A DNA stretch of 64,000 bases from Thecaphora thlaspeos (taxonomy: Eukaryota; Basidiomycota; Ustilaginomycetes; Urocystidales; Glomosporiaceae), in assembly GCA_900291925.1 (NCBI GenBank), contig UWYS01000018.1, forward strand, positions 1 through 64,000. The letters run 5' to 3'. Of the stretch, positions 42,598 through 55,098 are shown piece after piece. The notes under the pieces were generated by a model that saw only the letters and a list, made by a program, of their open reading frames with translations, had not been told where the DNA came from and made no database searches. The position numbers and the translations under genes were made by a program. Each line of letters begins with the position of its first letter. Position 1 is the first letter of the stretch.

Positions 42598-45500
42598 CTA
42601 CGTTTCCCTGGCGCCAGGTGTGACATCGGAAGAAGAAGTTGTTCGATGCTTGCCCAACGACAGTGGGGGCGGGCGTGTCGTACTCTGTCCGTGCCCGTGA
42701 CCGTTGGTCGTCGATGCATCCTGCGCGGTAGTGGTCGGGCCCGTTGTCTTGGAGTGATGACCGATTTCCGACGCGATCCCACTCCCGGTCGCGGCGCATT
42801 TCGCCTCGTCTTGATCGACCGACGACGCGTATAGCGGCATGACGACATCGTCGTCCTCGTCGCCGCCGCCCCCTTCGTCGGATGAGGAGAGACTGGCATG
42901 TTGGTCTTCCTCGGTCGATCCGCGATCTTGTGATAGCTTCGTGAGCATCTGTAGGAAGCTCGTCATGTATGAGTAGCCGCCCGTGTTGGTTGCGGTTCGG
43001 TTGAGCACTGCAGTCGAGTCGCAGCGAGGAAGTGGGAAATTGCGTCAGTCCGATGTATCTCGCGTGCGGAGGGGAAGCAAGCGTCTTTGGCGACGACGCT
43101 ACGGTCAAGGAAACTCACGGCTCGAGACGACGTAGATGATCTTGGACATGATCGACTGACCGTTGCTCGCGAGCGCCTCGAGCGGCATGCCGTGCAGCAC
43201 CTCGAGCATATCCTTTGCCGCCGCCTCCCATCCATCCTCGTCACCGGCCTCGCCCCTACCTGCGCCACCGCCACCGCCGCCGCCTGGTCTGCCACCGCCG
43301 TCCAGGTCTACCTGACCCCTCGCTCGCAGGTCGGCGATCCGCGCGCCAATCAGTTCGCGATACTCGACCATGACGAAGCGCACCATGGCCTCGGTCACGA
43401 TGACGTTGGCGTGCAGCGTGCAGAGCGGCGACAGGATCGGCTCGCGGTAGCCGCGTTCCGGCTGAGGCGGCGGCGAAGGGCGGAACGCATTCACCTGGTC
43501 CATCGCCAGCGCCGTCACGGCCGGGTCCGTCTCGCTCTCCGTGCGCGGCTCGATGTCCATAGCCAGGCTCGGCGTAGGAAAGCCGCCGCCGCCGTATGCG
43601 CCATCGTCGAGCGCGTTCCACTGCTCCGTCGATGTCATGGCCGGATCGCCGCTGTTGTTGCCACCATTGCCGCCGCCGCCGCCGCCAGCCGTCTGCCACT
43701 GCGACAAGGCTGAGACTGAGGCAGTGGCAGCCGACGCCGACATGCCCGCATAACCTTCGCTGAGCGAGCCGGCACCCAACGTCGGAACGCTCTGGACGCT
43801 CTGGGCGCGCGGCGAGTGGTTGGCCGACGAGTTGTTCGACGTCGCCTCGGCGTTGGGCAGGCCATCCTTGTCGAATGCATCGGCCGGCCACGGCCACGTT
43901 GGCTCGGTGACGCTCGCACCACCGCCGCCGCCGCCGTTACCGCCTCCTCCGCTTCCTGCCGTGAAGAAACTGCCGCCGCCGGGGGAAGGCGACTTGCCCA
44001 TGGCGATGGCCTGCAGCGGCGGCATCTGGTGCTGCGTCTCAAAGAGAGAGTGCGTCGTGTCTGACGCGCGCGCGCGAGCGCCGGTGCCAGGGCGTAGAGA
44101 GCGTCCGACGTCCGGCAGCATGCCGCCCGCCAGCCTCGACGGCGGCGGCGGCTGGTGGGTAAACTGGGGCTTGCGCAGCTGCTCCGGCATGTCGGCCAGC
44201 GTCTTGCGGACGCGCTTCAGGATGCTCGAGATGTAGGCCAGGCGCGACTTGGCCGTCAAGAGGTCGTTGGGCGGGAAACGCTGGTCGCGGCGGTACATCT
44301 CGAGCAGCTCGCTCAGCAGTTGATGGAGCCGGCTAACGGTGACGAAGCCACACAGCAGGCTCGGGCCGCGCGGCTCGTGCAGGTGGCTCGACATCAGCGC
44401 GTCCTCGTCAACGGCCAGCGGCAGGTCGACGCACGCGTCGATGTCGCGTACGAACATCGGCTCGTCCTGCAGCACGGCAATCGTCGTCGAGATGCCATGC
44501 AGCAGCCAGAAGAGGCGCTTCCGTAGCTCGCGCTCGACAGCATTGACGGGACGGCGCGGGATGCCCCGGCCACCGCCACCGCCGCCGCCGAGTCCAATGC
44601 CAAAGACGCTGCAGACGTTGTGCGGATCGAGGCGACGCTCGTCGTGGATGCCGAGCGTAAAGGCGATGCGGATCGCCTCTCCGAGCGCAGCGTTGGCGGC
44701 GTTGTTCTGGCCCGTCGTCCCGAGGTAGATGTGGTCGCAGTAGAGCGTCGCGACGTGGAGCAGCTGCGGCGGGTCGTAGCGCCGCGGCTGCATCCGGCGC
44801 GACGTCCGATGGCAGATCCGATGCAGCTTGCGGTAGAGCGACCAGGGCGCCGGGATCACGGTGCGCGGGCACTGGATCAGCGTGTAGGCCGTCAGGCTCA
44901 GGACGAAGGCGAGGAAGGTCTCGTCGTGCGAGTCGCGGCGCGAAACGAGGTCGAGGCTGAATGACGGATGGTCGACGATCGGCAGCAGCGGCCAGAGGTA
45001 GTGGAAGTAGAAGGCGAGGATCGAGAGGAACGTCTGGCGCGGCGCAATGTCGTCAAGCGAGCGCGGCTGCACCACGGGCCCGGCGTAGACCTTGCCCAGC
45101 GACGGGCCCGTCGCTTTGCGCTTGCCGGTCAGCGAGCGCGGGCGGAGCGAAGTGCTGGCGATGCTTTCCGAGTACGACGCCGGCGACTGTAGGGGCCTCC
45201 CCGCGGCGATCGCAGGGGAGGCCGAGTTGGGCGAATGCCCGCGCGAGTCCGGCGGGAGGGGGACCTGGAGCGGCATTGACTCGAGGTGCGACGCGATTCC
45301 GGCGGCTGTTGGCGCCGGCTGCTGCTGCTGCTGCTACTGTTGCTGCTGTAGGCCGCCGATGGCGATCGCGTTGCTCTGCATCTCGCCCGCTGGATGGCGT
45401 GGTGTGCTAAGCGCCGAACCCGAGCGCCCCGAACGGAGAAATCGACACGTCGAACGCGTAGCGTTCCAGCGCAAACGGGTCCTGGCCGCCGCTGCTGATG

Positions 45501-46165
45501 GACGAAGTGCGCGTGTGGCTGTCAAATACGGGGACCGGAGGCGTCGAGCCCTGGAACGACTGCGAAAAGGCCTTGTACCAGTTGTCGTCGAACGGGTTGA
45601 CCATCTGGCCGCTGTGGCCGTCCGACGACGAGAAGGTCAGGTCCGCCGATGGCGACGGCAACGGCTTGGTCGACGCCGGTGTCGAGGCCATCGAGTTGTC
45701 TTTGCTGCGACCCTGCTGGGCCTGCATGGTGGCCCTCGCCTGGGCTTGTGCCTGCGCTTGGGCTTGGGCCTGCTGCTCGCGCTTGGCTGTGCGAGCAAAG
45801 GAACTCTGCGGTCCCGGTCGCTTGGGGACGTAGTCGAACGTGCACCTGGCTTCGATGGCGCGGCACTGAACGCAGCGCTGGTCCGCGCCCGGCTCGAGGC
45901 CCTCGACCTGAAGGCGGACGCACTTGATCTTCCGCGAGCGGCACGTGTCGCACGACTGCGGCCGCTTCCGCTTGGCAGCCGGCTGGTCGGCGACATCGGT
46001 ACGGTCAGCTGCGGCCTTGGGCTCTGCCGCATGCTGGCTGGTGGCCGGCCCGTTGGCGGCGTCGCTGCCGGTCGCCTTTGGCTTGCCCGTGGCGCCGCCT
46101 TCGACGATCGAGCCCGAGCCGGAGTGCTGCAGAAGCGGCGTGGTGGCGGCGTCAGGTGCGAGCAT
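42598..46165 (-). CDS. Zn(II)2Cys6 fungal transcription factor with fungal_trans domain
   Basis: First part: from ATG 46165, containing the zinc cluster CDTCRSRKIKC...RCVQCRAIEARC (residues ~70-107) with a basic KRKRPQS lead, then a QA-rich linker. Second part: about 45333-43119, containing the fungal_trans (PF04082-type) helices SILAFYFHYLWPLLPIVDHPSF, EAIRIAFTLGIH and ELRKRLFWLLHGI, then long Gly/Ala/Ser regions. Last exon: 43007-42598, joined in frame (VVSS|LLNRTATNTGGYSY), with an acidic Asp/Glu patch. Such proteins bind CGG-type DNA sites and regulate metabolism or development; the target is unknown. The join between parts 1 and 2 is uncertain. The zinc-finger frame ends at TAG ~45,407, and the second frame is blocked upstream by a TAG at 45,334-45,336 inside a Gln repeat. 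An intron ending at that TAG (acceptor GTAG|CAGCAG) would fit, but I see no strong donor. Confidence 0.82.
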
Positions 46166-49100
46166 GTTGATCGATAGTCAGATCGCTAGACGGAAGGAAA
46201 AGACGGTTGGTGCTCCTGCTGCAGACCGACCGCTGCGTCGAGCCGCGTCCAGGGTATGCTAAGGGCAAAGTGCTGCGAGTCGGTCGTTGCTGGCCGAGCG
46301 ACCGAAAGACAAGACGATGCTGATACGCGGGAGCGAGGAGCGGGAGAGGCCTTCGAAATTGAGAAGCAGTAGGGTCGCCTGTGAACAGACGAGCGGACAG
46401 ACGGCTGGTCGAGGTGGAGTCCTGAGGTGGATGTTCGGACGCAACGCTGTATCGAGGTGTGAGAGGAGAGGTTGCGTTCGGCGCAGCCGTCGATCTAGAA
46501 CGAGCCCATGTTCAAGGATGTCGACGGGGATATGGGCAGGGGGGGGGGGACGGCGGCTAGCTGAGGCCAGACCGGGCTGGATCGGATCGCGGTAGGGCGA
46601 AGTAGGAGTGGCTGCGAGAACGGACGCGGACCCGGAGGCGGGAGCGGATGGTGGTCGTCGTCGTGGTAGAGTCGAGCTATTCCGAGGCGTCAAGAGTGGA
46701 ACGTCCCGGTGGTCCAAGTCGGATGAGGCGTAGCAGCAACGGCTACAGCGATGACGGACGGTGGAAAAGGAGGTAGAAATGACCGGAGACGTGGCTTGTG
46801 CAGGGTCTGCGCAGGAGGGCGCCGGTAGTCCAACTACGAACTGTGTTGACAGCGACGCGGAAAGCGACTACTCTGCGCAGCGACTGGCTGCTGGCTGGCC
46901 TTCAGCGAGCCTCGGGATCGATGGAAGAAGCAGATGCCGACGGCGATCGCAGCTGGCTGGCTGACTGGTCTGCGCGGTAGACGACCGTGAGAGACGCACG
47001 GTATGCGTTGAGGACAAAGTCGGTCAGGGCAAAGTCGTCCGGGGGACTGAGAGACGATCCGGTTTCGGAGAAGACGTGGGTCGGATGTGCTGTGGATGTG
47101 TGTGTGTGGGTACTGTAGGCTGGATTGGAAGGAGTCTGCAGAAGGATGCTGGAGGTCTGTGCGATGCAGATGGTGGTCCAACAAAGAGGGGAGGAAAAGA
47201 GACGGGCTGGCAGGAGGATATGCAAGGCCGGGTGAGGAGCAGGGTCTCTGACTCGATGAGACGACGATTGGCGGCGGCGGGATGGCCAGGGCAGAAACTG
47301 CGAGTCTCCGAGGACAGAAGAAAGCGGATACCGCGAGACACAAGCGGCGGTGAGGGTCCGGGTGTGGTGAAATGAATGGGTACCAGACAGGCGACAAGGT
47401 GGACTAGGCGGCTGCAGTGGCGGCACTGTACGTGTAACGGCTGGAGACCCGGAGCAGAGGGAGGGAACGATGGTTGATGAAGCAGACCTGCAGGCAGGCC
47501 AGTGTGGCTGATTGCGGTCGGCTGGTGGCTCACGGCTGGTCTTGGCTCCGTCGCCGCCACTCCACTGGCTTTCTGCAGACGAAGCGGGTGAGGGACAAAA
47601 GACGGGTCGGAGAGACGCACAGAATGCTGGTGTCCGTGCGCGTCGCAATGAGCGCGGTGAGGGTGCAGCAGGCAAGAAAGTCGGAAGAGCGCAAGTCGAC
47701 AAAGCAACGACGACGACGACGACGGTTTCAAAGGGGTATGAGGAAGAAAGACAGAGTGATGTGCGTTGGTTGGGTCGACGGTCGGAGAGAGAAAGACAAG
47801 GAGCCGTTGCCGCTGCTGCTGGTTGCCAGAGTGTATGCGCTGCAGGCAGGGCATCGCTTTCTTCTGTCTGCAACTTTCCTCTTCCTCTCTTTCCTGATGC
47901 GCTCCTTCTGCGAAACACAGACGGGAGGTTCTGGGGGTGGATGAGGAGCGAAGGGCGAGGCAAGCAAAGGCGGCTTGATGTTTGTTGAGGACTGGGTCGG
48001 TGCAATGATCAAAGCTGCTGCGATGCCGAGCAGATGCCATCCATCCGTCCGTGCATCGTCCTGTAGATCGAGGTTCTGACGGTTGGTGGTGACCGCACCA
48101 TGCTCGCGGGTCGCCTGACGCTGTGCTGGGATGTGGTGTCGGTGTGGCCTCATGCACGGGCATGGCGGGGGGTGCAGGTAGGGTTCGTTGCGGCGAAAAG
48201 GAAAATCCGTCGAGACCCGACGAGCCGCGCTTGGAGGCGAGGTGCCAGGTGCGCTGATGCGGATCGATAAAAGCAAAGAAAACCCTGCAGGGCGAGAAGG
48301 GCGCAGAGAAGCTCATCTCCCCGTCTTGTCGGCCGAGCTCCTGATGTCGAGGGTGGGAATTCAAAAGTCCAAATTTGAGCATCAGAGAAGCCCAGGCTCT
48401 AACCGCGCCCCACGGTGGCGTTGGGTCTGTCGCCTGTCGAATCAAACGAGACAGAGACGAAACGAGCCACACCTCACCCTCTGCGACCCTCGTCAGCTCC
48501 ATCGTGACGTTGGTGGGCGTGTGTCGGTGATATCGTCGTTTGCCTGGGAAGCATCGGGGAGAGTGACCATGGAGGCAGAAGAGCAGAGCAGAGGGGGAGG
48601 GAAAAAGAAAAGGAAAAAGAAAAAGAAAAAGAAAAATCTGCACCGCGGCGCCGCCTGGTTGGCTGGTTTGCTTTCATAAGCAGGGGTGAAGAAAATCCCC
48701 AAAAAACCCGCCGCCTGCTCACGCGCCGAATCCGATCTGAGCTCTCCACGCCTCTGGGCCGTGCGCCTCGCCTTGGCTTGTCTTGTTGGGCCGGCCGGTT
48801 GGCTGACTGGCAGGGAGCAACGGAGGCTCACCCGCTCGCCTGCCCGGCCGTTTGTCCGTCCGTTCGTCCATCCCTCGCCTTGGCGTCGTTCGTTGCCATC
48901 CTCTGAAGCCGACGAGGACGGCAGTGGCAGTGGCAGCGGCAGCGGCGACCTCGAGAATGCGCATGGATAGTGCGATGTGCTGTCCCCGCGATCCAAGGAG
49001 TCGTCCGTAGCCGCTCCGTCTGGGGAGCCACCGTTCAACGAGCATTGGCACAAAGCAGCCAGCAACAGGTCTCGCTGGAGGCCGTGCGAGATAGCATAGA

Positions 49101-51657
49101 TTCGCGGTCGACCAAGCAGCGCGTGGGAGAAGAGATGTCGGGCATCGCGCTTCAACCTTGCATCACGCCATCGCAGTCGATGGGTCGAGCAACGGCTGTG
49201 GTCCGTCGTTGTCGTTGGTCGGCTGGTTCGAGTGTGTGTGTCCCTGCTTGAAAGGCCTGCCTACGCCGTTGTCGTCGTCGCCAGGCGAGCACCGTCGGGG
49301 ATACGATTGCTGTGCTTACGACGTCGACGAGGTCGGTGCGGGGTTTTTGAGCCGGGGTCGAGGCTTGGGGGGAACGCATGGAAGCAGGCGGCCCGAGCGA
49401 CCTTGCTCCCTTGGTGGTAGCCTCACATCTCTTCTCCCTGCCGCTCCCTGCCTCGCCGCGCCGCGTCCGCTCTCGACTCTGTCTGCCCTCCATCATCGTC
49501 GACTCCAGGCAGCCAGCCAAGACCACCCGCGACGAGCCGAGACGAGAACAGGTCGCCTAGAGCGCCCCATCATGCTCCGCAACACTGCCAGTGCTCCATG
49601 GCATGACGGAAGGCGATGACAACGCCGGCGAGGGTGCTCAGTGCGGGCGGTCGAAGGGCTGCCATAGAGGCGATCTCCGTTCGCGGCGCTCACCCTGCGG
49701 TGGGTTATGGCGTGCGTAGCCATCTATTGTATGCGTGCGGCGCGCGGCGGGCCGACGATGGCGTGGACTCGCACGTGTGGCGCACGGTGGACGCGAGCAC
49801 AAGGGCCGTGCAACGCCGCCCTCACGAGTTGTGCCCATGGTGCGGGTGGGACTGCGGGGAAGCTGGATGTTGCTGCTGGTCCGAAACCCCCCTATAGGGG
49901 CGATGCGGAGGGCGGAAGCGACGTTTGGACCTGGCTTAACTGTCGAGGAACCGCGTGGCCGTCTGGCTGGAGGAGGCGTTCCGTGGTGAAGGTCGAGGAT
50001 GAATGTCTAGGGAAGCAAGACGATGCGACGACGGAGGCGGTGTCAACCAGCCGCAAACACGACAGACTTTGCCGTCAACATCCAGACGACGGGCTGATAT
50101 GGGCTTGTCGGTGTCGGCTGCGCCGCAAGTCGAATGAGCTGTGGCCGGTCCGCCCTGTCACGTTCAAGGACGAGAGCGAGTGGGGAAGAAGGGTCGAGGG
50201 TCGCCGGTCTGTTGGCAGATCGATGCAGCGGCGAAAGGGCCTGCACACGACGATGACCCGACCGAGCTGGTACCGAGCGACCTGTCAGACCGAGCTACGA
50301 CGGCAGCGACGGTGTCGTCTCAGCCGTCGTATGGCCAGCAGGGGTCGCCGGCGTCGTGTGGGAGAGCGATGCGATGCAGTCTCGCCGGGCTCGAAGGCCG
50401 CCTGCGAGACCGAAGATCACCGCTACTCTGGCCATCCTTAAGTCTCGGTCGTTCGAGGGGAAGGAGGGGGGCATGGAGGCCAACATTCTGACAGAAGGGC
50501 AATGTCGAGGGCGAACCTGCCGACCCACGACTAGCGATGATGTTGCGCATGGACGTCGCAGTCCGTCGAGCCTGACGTGACCATCGGGTGATGACGGGCG
50601 GCTGGACGGCAGACGCTTGTCTGTATGCCGGGAGAAGGCGGACGGATCTTTCCGTCAGGGTGGGTCCACGGGGCAAGGGGCGAGGGGCTGACAAAGAAAT
50701 AAAGAGGGCTCGCCCGCCCGCTCAAGCACGGGCTGGCCAGGGTCTCCGGTCTTTGCGTGCGATAGAGCAAGAGGTTCTGCTTTTCGCGCTCTTGACGTTC
50801 AACCTGTGGCGAGTGATGGCGCCGAGACGGCTAGGTGAGACGAGGCCATCGTTGCAGCCTGCAACCGAGCGTCGCCTCGCCGTGCAACTGTGGACAAGTT
50901 GGAGAGACAGAAGTGGTCGCTAGTCGATGTTGACTTCGAGGTGGGTGGACCGAGCAACACGGGGGTCGCGCGACCGCAAGGGCGGGCCGACTACATGGCT
51001 GGCGGTAGGAAGGCGAGATACAAAGCCGACAAGCCGCGGGATGGAATGGCGGTGCAAAGGTGGAAAGAGGGGAAGGAAGAGGGAGAGGATGACATGTAGG
51101 AGAGACGTCCGAGGCAAACGCGCCGACGTAGAGGGCTGGAGAGGACAGCCGTCCAACGTCTTGCTGTGTAGGCAGCAGCAGCGAGGGGCAAAGCCAGCCG
51201 AAGGGAGGGAGGGCGGATCCCGGAACCGGAGCGTCGGCGGCCGTCGTCCATGTCACCCAGCGACGCAACGTCGGCGATCGAGCGCAGCCAGAGGTACGCA
51301 CGGTGGGATGGGATCGCGGCGACGTTCCGGTGCAGTTTGTGCGCGTCACCCTCACCCTCACCCACATAAGGTAACACACGTGGAGTGGGAAAGCAGTGTC
51401 AGTGCAGTCTGGATAAGCAGAAGAGCGACGAGGGCGAGGATGTGGTGCGAGATGTCGGAAGAGTTGCGTTGCATGGCGTTGCGATAGGTAGGATGTATGT
51501 ATGTAAGTACTTACCGTACAAGGATGGGCGAGCGCCTGGGTAGAAGCGGCCAAGTGTCATCGACAGATGGCCGACAGAAGACAAGAGACGCAGCGACAGA
51601 GAGAGAAAAGAACGGACGCTTCACTCGACCGAGAAAGGCGGCGGCTCCACACCCGAA
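46166..51657. other. 5.5-kb region without a recognised gene upstream of the Zn2Cys6 gene
   Basis: Long ORFs exist here (for example 47,024-48,643 minus and 49,707-50,441 plus). Their products are Ser/Pro/Arg/Cys-rich without domains, overlap each other on several frames, and look like GC-driven noise. An 11-base G run lies at 46,539-46,549 and a purine-rich AGAAAA run at 48,600-48,640. The region may include a long regulatory leader or a non-coding transcript, which sequence alone cannot show. Confidence 0.5.
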
Positions 51658-52701
51658 TCAGAGGGCGCCGACGCCCTTGAGGACGTCCCGGAGCGCATCG
51701 ACGCGGTGGAGGGCGAGCAGGTCGTCGCTCCCGCCCACCAGCGTGTCTCGGACGAGCACGGTGGGAAAGGTACGGTGGCCCGTCACCTCGGCCAGGAGCG
51801 ACTGGAGCGTGTGGGCATCGGCGCGTAGGTCGATCTCGTACGAAGTGAACGTTGCGCCCAGCTCGCGCAGCAGCTCCTTGGCTTTTAGCGAGTACGGGCA
51901 GTAGCTCTTGCTGAAGACGGTGAGGCCGTTTGAGGCGCGCAACGCCTTGACCCAGTCGGCGCGCGATTTGCGGTAGACGGCGAGGGCCTTTGGCTGTGCG
52001 TCCTGCGAAGGCGAGTCGTCGCGCACCGCTGGGTCGAGGCCGACGTTGGAGAGGAGCTGGGTGAACTTGTTCTTTGGGCCTCCGTCGAGCAGACCGAAGA
52101 TGCTGCCGCTCCCCTCGCGGTCGAGGTAGACGGCGCGCCAGTCCTTGGGCACGAGGTAGTCGGGCGTCTTGAGCGCCTGGAGAAGCAGCAGCGTGGCTTC
52201 GTTCTTGTTGTTGAAGGGACCGTCGAGAGGGGCCACCTTCTGCGCGCCGTCGCCCTTGAGGGCATCGGGCCTGGTGGCGGCAAGGAGGTCGTTGGCGGAA
52301 GCGAGGGCGTCCTTGGCCTTTTGGCCGAACGCATCGAGGGGGGCGCCCGGCGTGGCGGAAGCCGAGGCCGATGTGGATGCGAATGATGCTGTGACGCCGG
52401 CGTCGCCGTGAGCGGGCGCGGGGATCTTTGCGACGAGAGGGTCGAGCTCGGCGCTGGGCTCGGTGAGGGATGCTGCGGGTTTGTGCTGGCCCCACTTGTA
52501 GTCACGACCGAAGTGGAAGGAGAAGGACGACTCGACGATGCCGCTGTATACGAGGCCGACGTAAGCGAGCGGGAGGAGGAGCACGACGAGGCAGAACTTG
52601 CGCCGGCGGAAGAGGGCGACGGGAGCGACGAACGCTGCGCCACCGGCGGCCTCGACGTCGCGGTAGCGCGCCTCTTTGACGTTGGAGTAGGACGACGACA
52701 T
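51658..52701 (-). CDS. Membrane-anchored glutaredoxin, Grx6/Grx7-like
   Basis: A single exon of 347 aa. A short cytosolic N-terminus (MSSSYSNVKEARYRD) precedes a basic RRRK and one transmembrane helix (residues ~34-55, FCLVVLLLPLAYVGLVYSGIV), giving a type II secretory-pathway protein. A ~180-residue Ala/Ser-rich stem follows. The glutaredoxin fold occupies the C-terminus: VFSKSYCPYSLKAKELL holds the active site C-P-Y-S (single Cys, as in yeast Grx7). HRTFPTVLVRDTLVGGSDDL contains the cis-proline TFP and the GG glutathione-binding turn. Yeast relatives act in the ER/Golgi lumen on glutathione-mixed disulfides. The stem contains conserved-looking blocks (LLLLQALKTPDYLVPKDW), longer than usual for the family. 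It is divergent from SDO1 by ~430 bp. Confidence 0.9.
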   Translation of the reverse strand: MSSSYSNVKEARYRDVEAAGGAAFVAPVALFRRRKFCLVVLLLPLAYVGLVYSGIVESSFSFHFGRDYKWGQHKPAASLTEPSAELDPLVAKIPAPAHGDAGVTASFASTSASASATPGAPLDAFGQKAKDALASANDLLAATRPDALKGDGAQKVAPLDGPFNNKNEATLLLLQALKTPDYLVPKDWRAVYLDREGSGSIFGLLDGGPKNKFTQLLSNVGLDPAVRDDSPSQDAQPKALAVYRKSRADWVKALRASNGLTVFSKSYCPYSLKAKELLRELGATFTSYEIDLRADAHTLQSLLAEVTGHRTFPTVLVRDTLVGGSDDLLALHRVDALRDVLKGVGAL

Positions 52702-53133
52702 CGTCTGCGGCCGTCTGGCTTGGAAGGGATGCGTGGGTGGGAGAGTGGGAGAGTGGGAGAGTGGGGGCTGACAGGGCGTGCTTGCTTGGCGAGGAGGACG
52801 AGAAAGGGAAAGGGGAAGCGCGCGCCGGCAGAGGCAGGCAGCCGACACGACGCGGGAACTCTTTGAGCTCGTCGGGGTGCGGCACGTGCTGCACGACGAG
52901 CCACGAGCCGCGCGAGAAGCAAGGCGCCGGAAGACGGAGGTGCCTCGCTCTAGCTCGACTCCACTTTTCCAAGCGCGGCACCGAGCGCGGCACCGCCGGG
53001 GCGAGGAAATTTCAGACGGCTCAGCTCAGTCTCCTTGGCGCTTGGTCGTTGTGACGTAGCACGCAGGCGCCGCGGCCCTCAATCGTCCACCATCTCTACC
53101 ATCTCCACCACCACCCCCGACAGCGCTTACACC

Positions 53134-54459
53134 ATGCCGTGAGTACAGCCAGAGAAGGACGTACGACCCCGTCGTCATAGGCGCTCCAAGCTCGGGCTGA
53201 CTCCCGCATCGTCCGTCGCCGCACCACCTTCTCTCCTTGCCTCGCCTTGCTTCGCATCCAACAGCATCAACCAACGTGAGCAGGCCTCGCTATGATGCCT
53301 TGAGTCTGGCTGTACCTCCTCATATTGACGCCCGCCTCCCACCGCCCGCTTGGCAGCATCAACCCAGATCAAGCTCACCAACGTCTCGGTTGTCCGCCTC
53401 AAAAAGGGCGGCAAGCGTTTTGAGATCGCCTGCTACAAGAACAGGGTGCGAGAGTGGCGCACCGGCGTGTGAGCATCGTCCGCCCTCCCCATCCCCGTCC
53501 GCAACCTCGTCCCGAGCTGAAACTTACTGATGGCCCTTGCTTGCCTGCGCTTGCCTCCGCCTTTCCCCCGCACGACCACCAGCGAGACCGACTTTGACGA
53601 AGTGGTGCAGATCGAAAACGTCTTTTCCAACGTCTCCAAGGGCGCCCTCTCTCCCTCGGACGATCTACATAAGGCGTTTGGGACGACGGACACAAGGGAA
53701 ATCATCCTCGCCATCCTGAAAAAGGGCGAGCTGCAGGTGGGCGAAAAGGAGCGCTCGCACGAGCTTAGCTCGACATGGCGCGACATTGCCACCCAGGTGG
53801 CCGAAAAGTGCGTTGATCCGGCCAGCCAGCGCCCCTATACCGTCGGGATGATCGAAAAGGCGATGCACGAGGTCCACTATAGCGTCAAGACGGGCAAGAG
53901 CGCAAAGAGCCAGGTGAGACTAGCCCGCACGCCGTTCCCCGCCCTGCCCTCGCTCCGCCTACCCCGGGGACTGCACTGACGCACAGAGATGGCACCTCGC
54001 TCTCGCATCGCGTCTTCGACCGCCGCGATAATAGGCCCTCGACGTGATCCGCCTTTTGCAGGAGAAGAAGATGATCCCGATCGAGCGCGCAAAGATGCGC
54101 ATCCGCGTCACCATGCCCAATAAGGACGGCAAGAAGATCAAGGACAAGATCCTGGCCATGGTGGACAAGGTCGAAGACGAAGACTGGTCGGACCAATGGG
54201 AACTCGTAAGTCGCGACGGCCCCCGGCCACGCTAGCCCATCTGTCGACCCTTTTGCTATCTGTGTCTCGGTATAGCTGACTGACCTTGTCGGAACTACCG
54301 CTGCCAAACTGGACGACACCACAGATTGCATCGATCGATCCAGGATCACTCAAGACGATCAACGAATTACTCGAAGCGGAACTCAAGGGACGCGAGAAGG
54401 TCGAGACGCTAAACCTTACCACTGTCCGAGAGGGAGATGGCGATGAGCGATTCGAATAG
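53134..54459 (+). CDS. SDO1: Ribosome maturation protein Sdo1 (SBDS orthologue)
   Basis: Six exons: 53134-53138, 53265-53275, 53357-53468, 53583-53913, 54035-54205 and 54325-54459, in frame, 254 aa, the family length. Exon 1 is only ATGCC and exon 2 only 11 nt; together with exon 3 they give [26 protein letters not shown] in the spliced order, matching the conserved SBDS start (MPINQP...IKLTNV). The FYSH domain follows ([24 protein letters not shown]), then the helical domain ([44 protein letters not shown]) and the C-terminal ferredoxin-like domain ([16 protein letters not shown]). With the GTPase Efl1, Sdo1 removes eIF6/Tif6 from pre-60S subunits. It is a universal cytosolic and nucleolar housekeeping gene, and an intact copy here argues this arm is not degenerate. 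Confidence 0.95.
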
Positions 54460-54912
54460 TGTCGGGTCAGGCGATGAAATTACCCACCTTTTTCCAAATA
54501 TCCTCGTTATATCCCTGCCTGCCTGCAATGTCAAGCACGTTGCTAACTATCCTTGTGTGTTTTTTATCCGCCGAGGAGAATCGAGAATCTTGCTTGAGCT
54601 TTGTCGAGAAAGGACTGAAGAGAAAGATGGGATAGTTAGGGAAGAGTTTATAAAGGACAGAAGAGAGTTGGCTGAGACACGTGCGCGTGACGACTGCATC
54701 GTTTCGTCGTGACGCTATACCGAGACCGAATTTGTACGATCTTCCCTTCACCATCTCGCATGGATACATATCAAAGTCCGCGTTGTGGTGTTGTTCCATC
54801 ATTCCTCCTTTGTCCAGAATAGTAATCATTCGACAAGGCAAGGGTTAGGAGAAAAAAAAAAAAAAAGAAAAAGAAAAGAGGACTACATAAACAAGAGCGA
54901 GAGCACAGTGAC
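54460..54912. other. 3' region of SDO1 and edge of block B
   Basis: AT content rises. An A-rich run (54,850-54,880) marks the passage into CpG-poor DNA. No gene is seen. Confidence 0.6.
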
Positions 54913-55098
54913 GCTGTTTGACCAGATGTATCAAAAGAGGGAAAGAAAGATGCAGCAAGAATGAATCCAAGTGATGTCCAAGATTGTATGGGTGTATGGT
55001 AGGCAGGAAGGTGGCTAGCATTGTGTGTTGGCTGGTTGTATTGGCTCTATTTGTTCCAAGGTTGATGAAGCAAGACAGGGAAGGGGGAGATGCCAGCT

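Noticed and set aside
47024..48643. 539-codon open frame on the minus strand
   Set aside because: Ser/Pro/His/Arg-rich product with no domain, overlapped by equally long frames on both strands. High GC makes stop codons rare, so length is not evidence here.
49190..49260. GGTTCGAG word suggesting a tRNA B box
   Set aside because: No A box or foldable cloverleaf upstream. No convincing tRNA was found anywhere in the window.
49707..50441. 244-codon plus-strand frame
   Set aside because: Arg/Trp/Gly-rich composition typical of a GC shadow frame, no recognisable fold, and no splice or start context.
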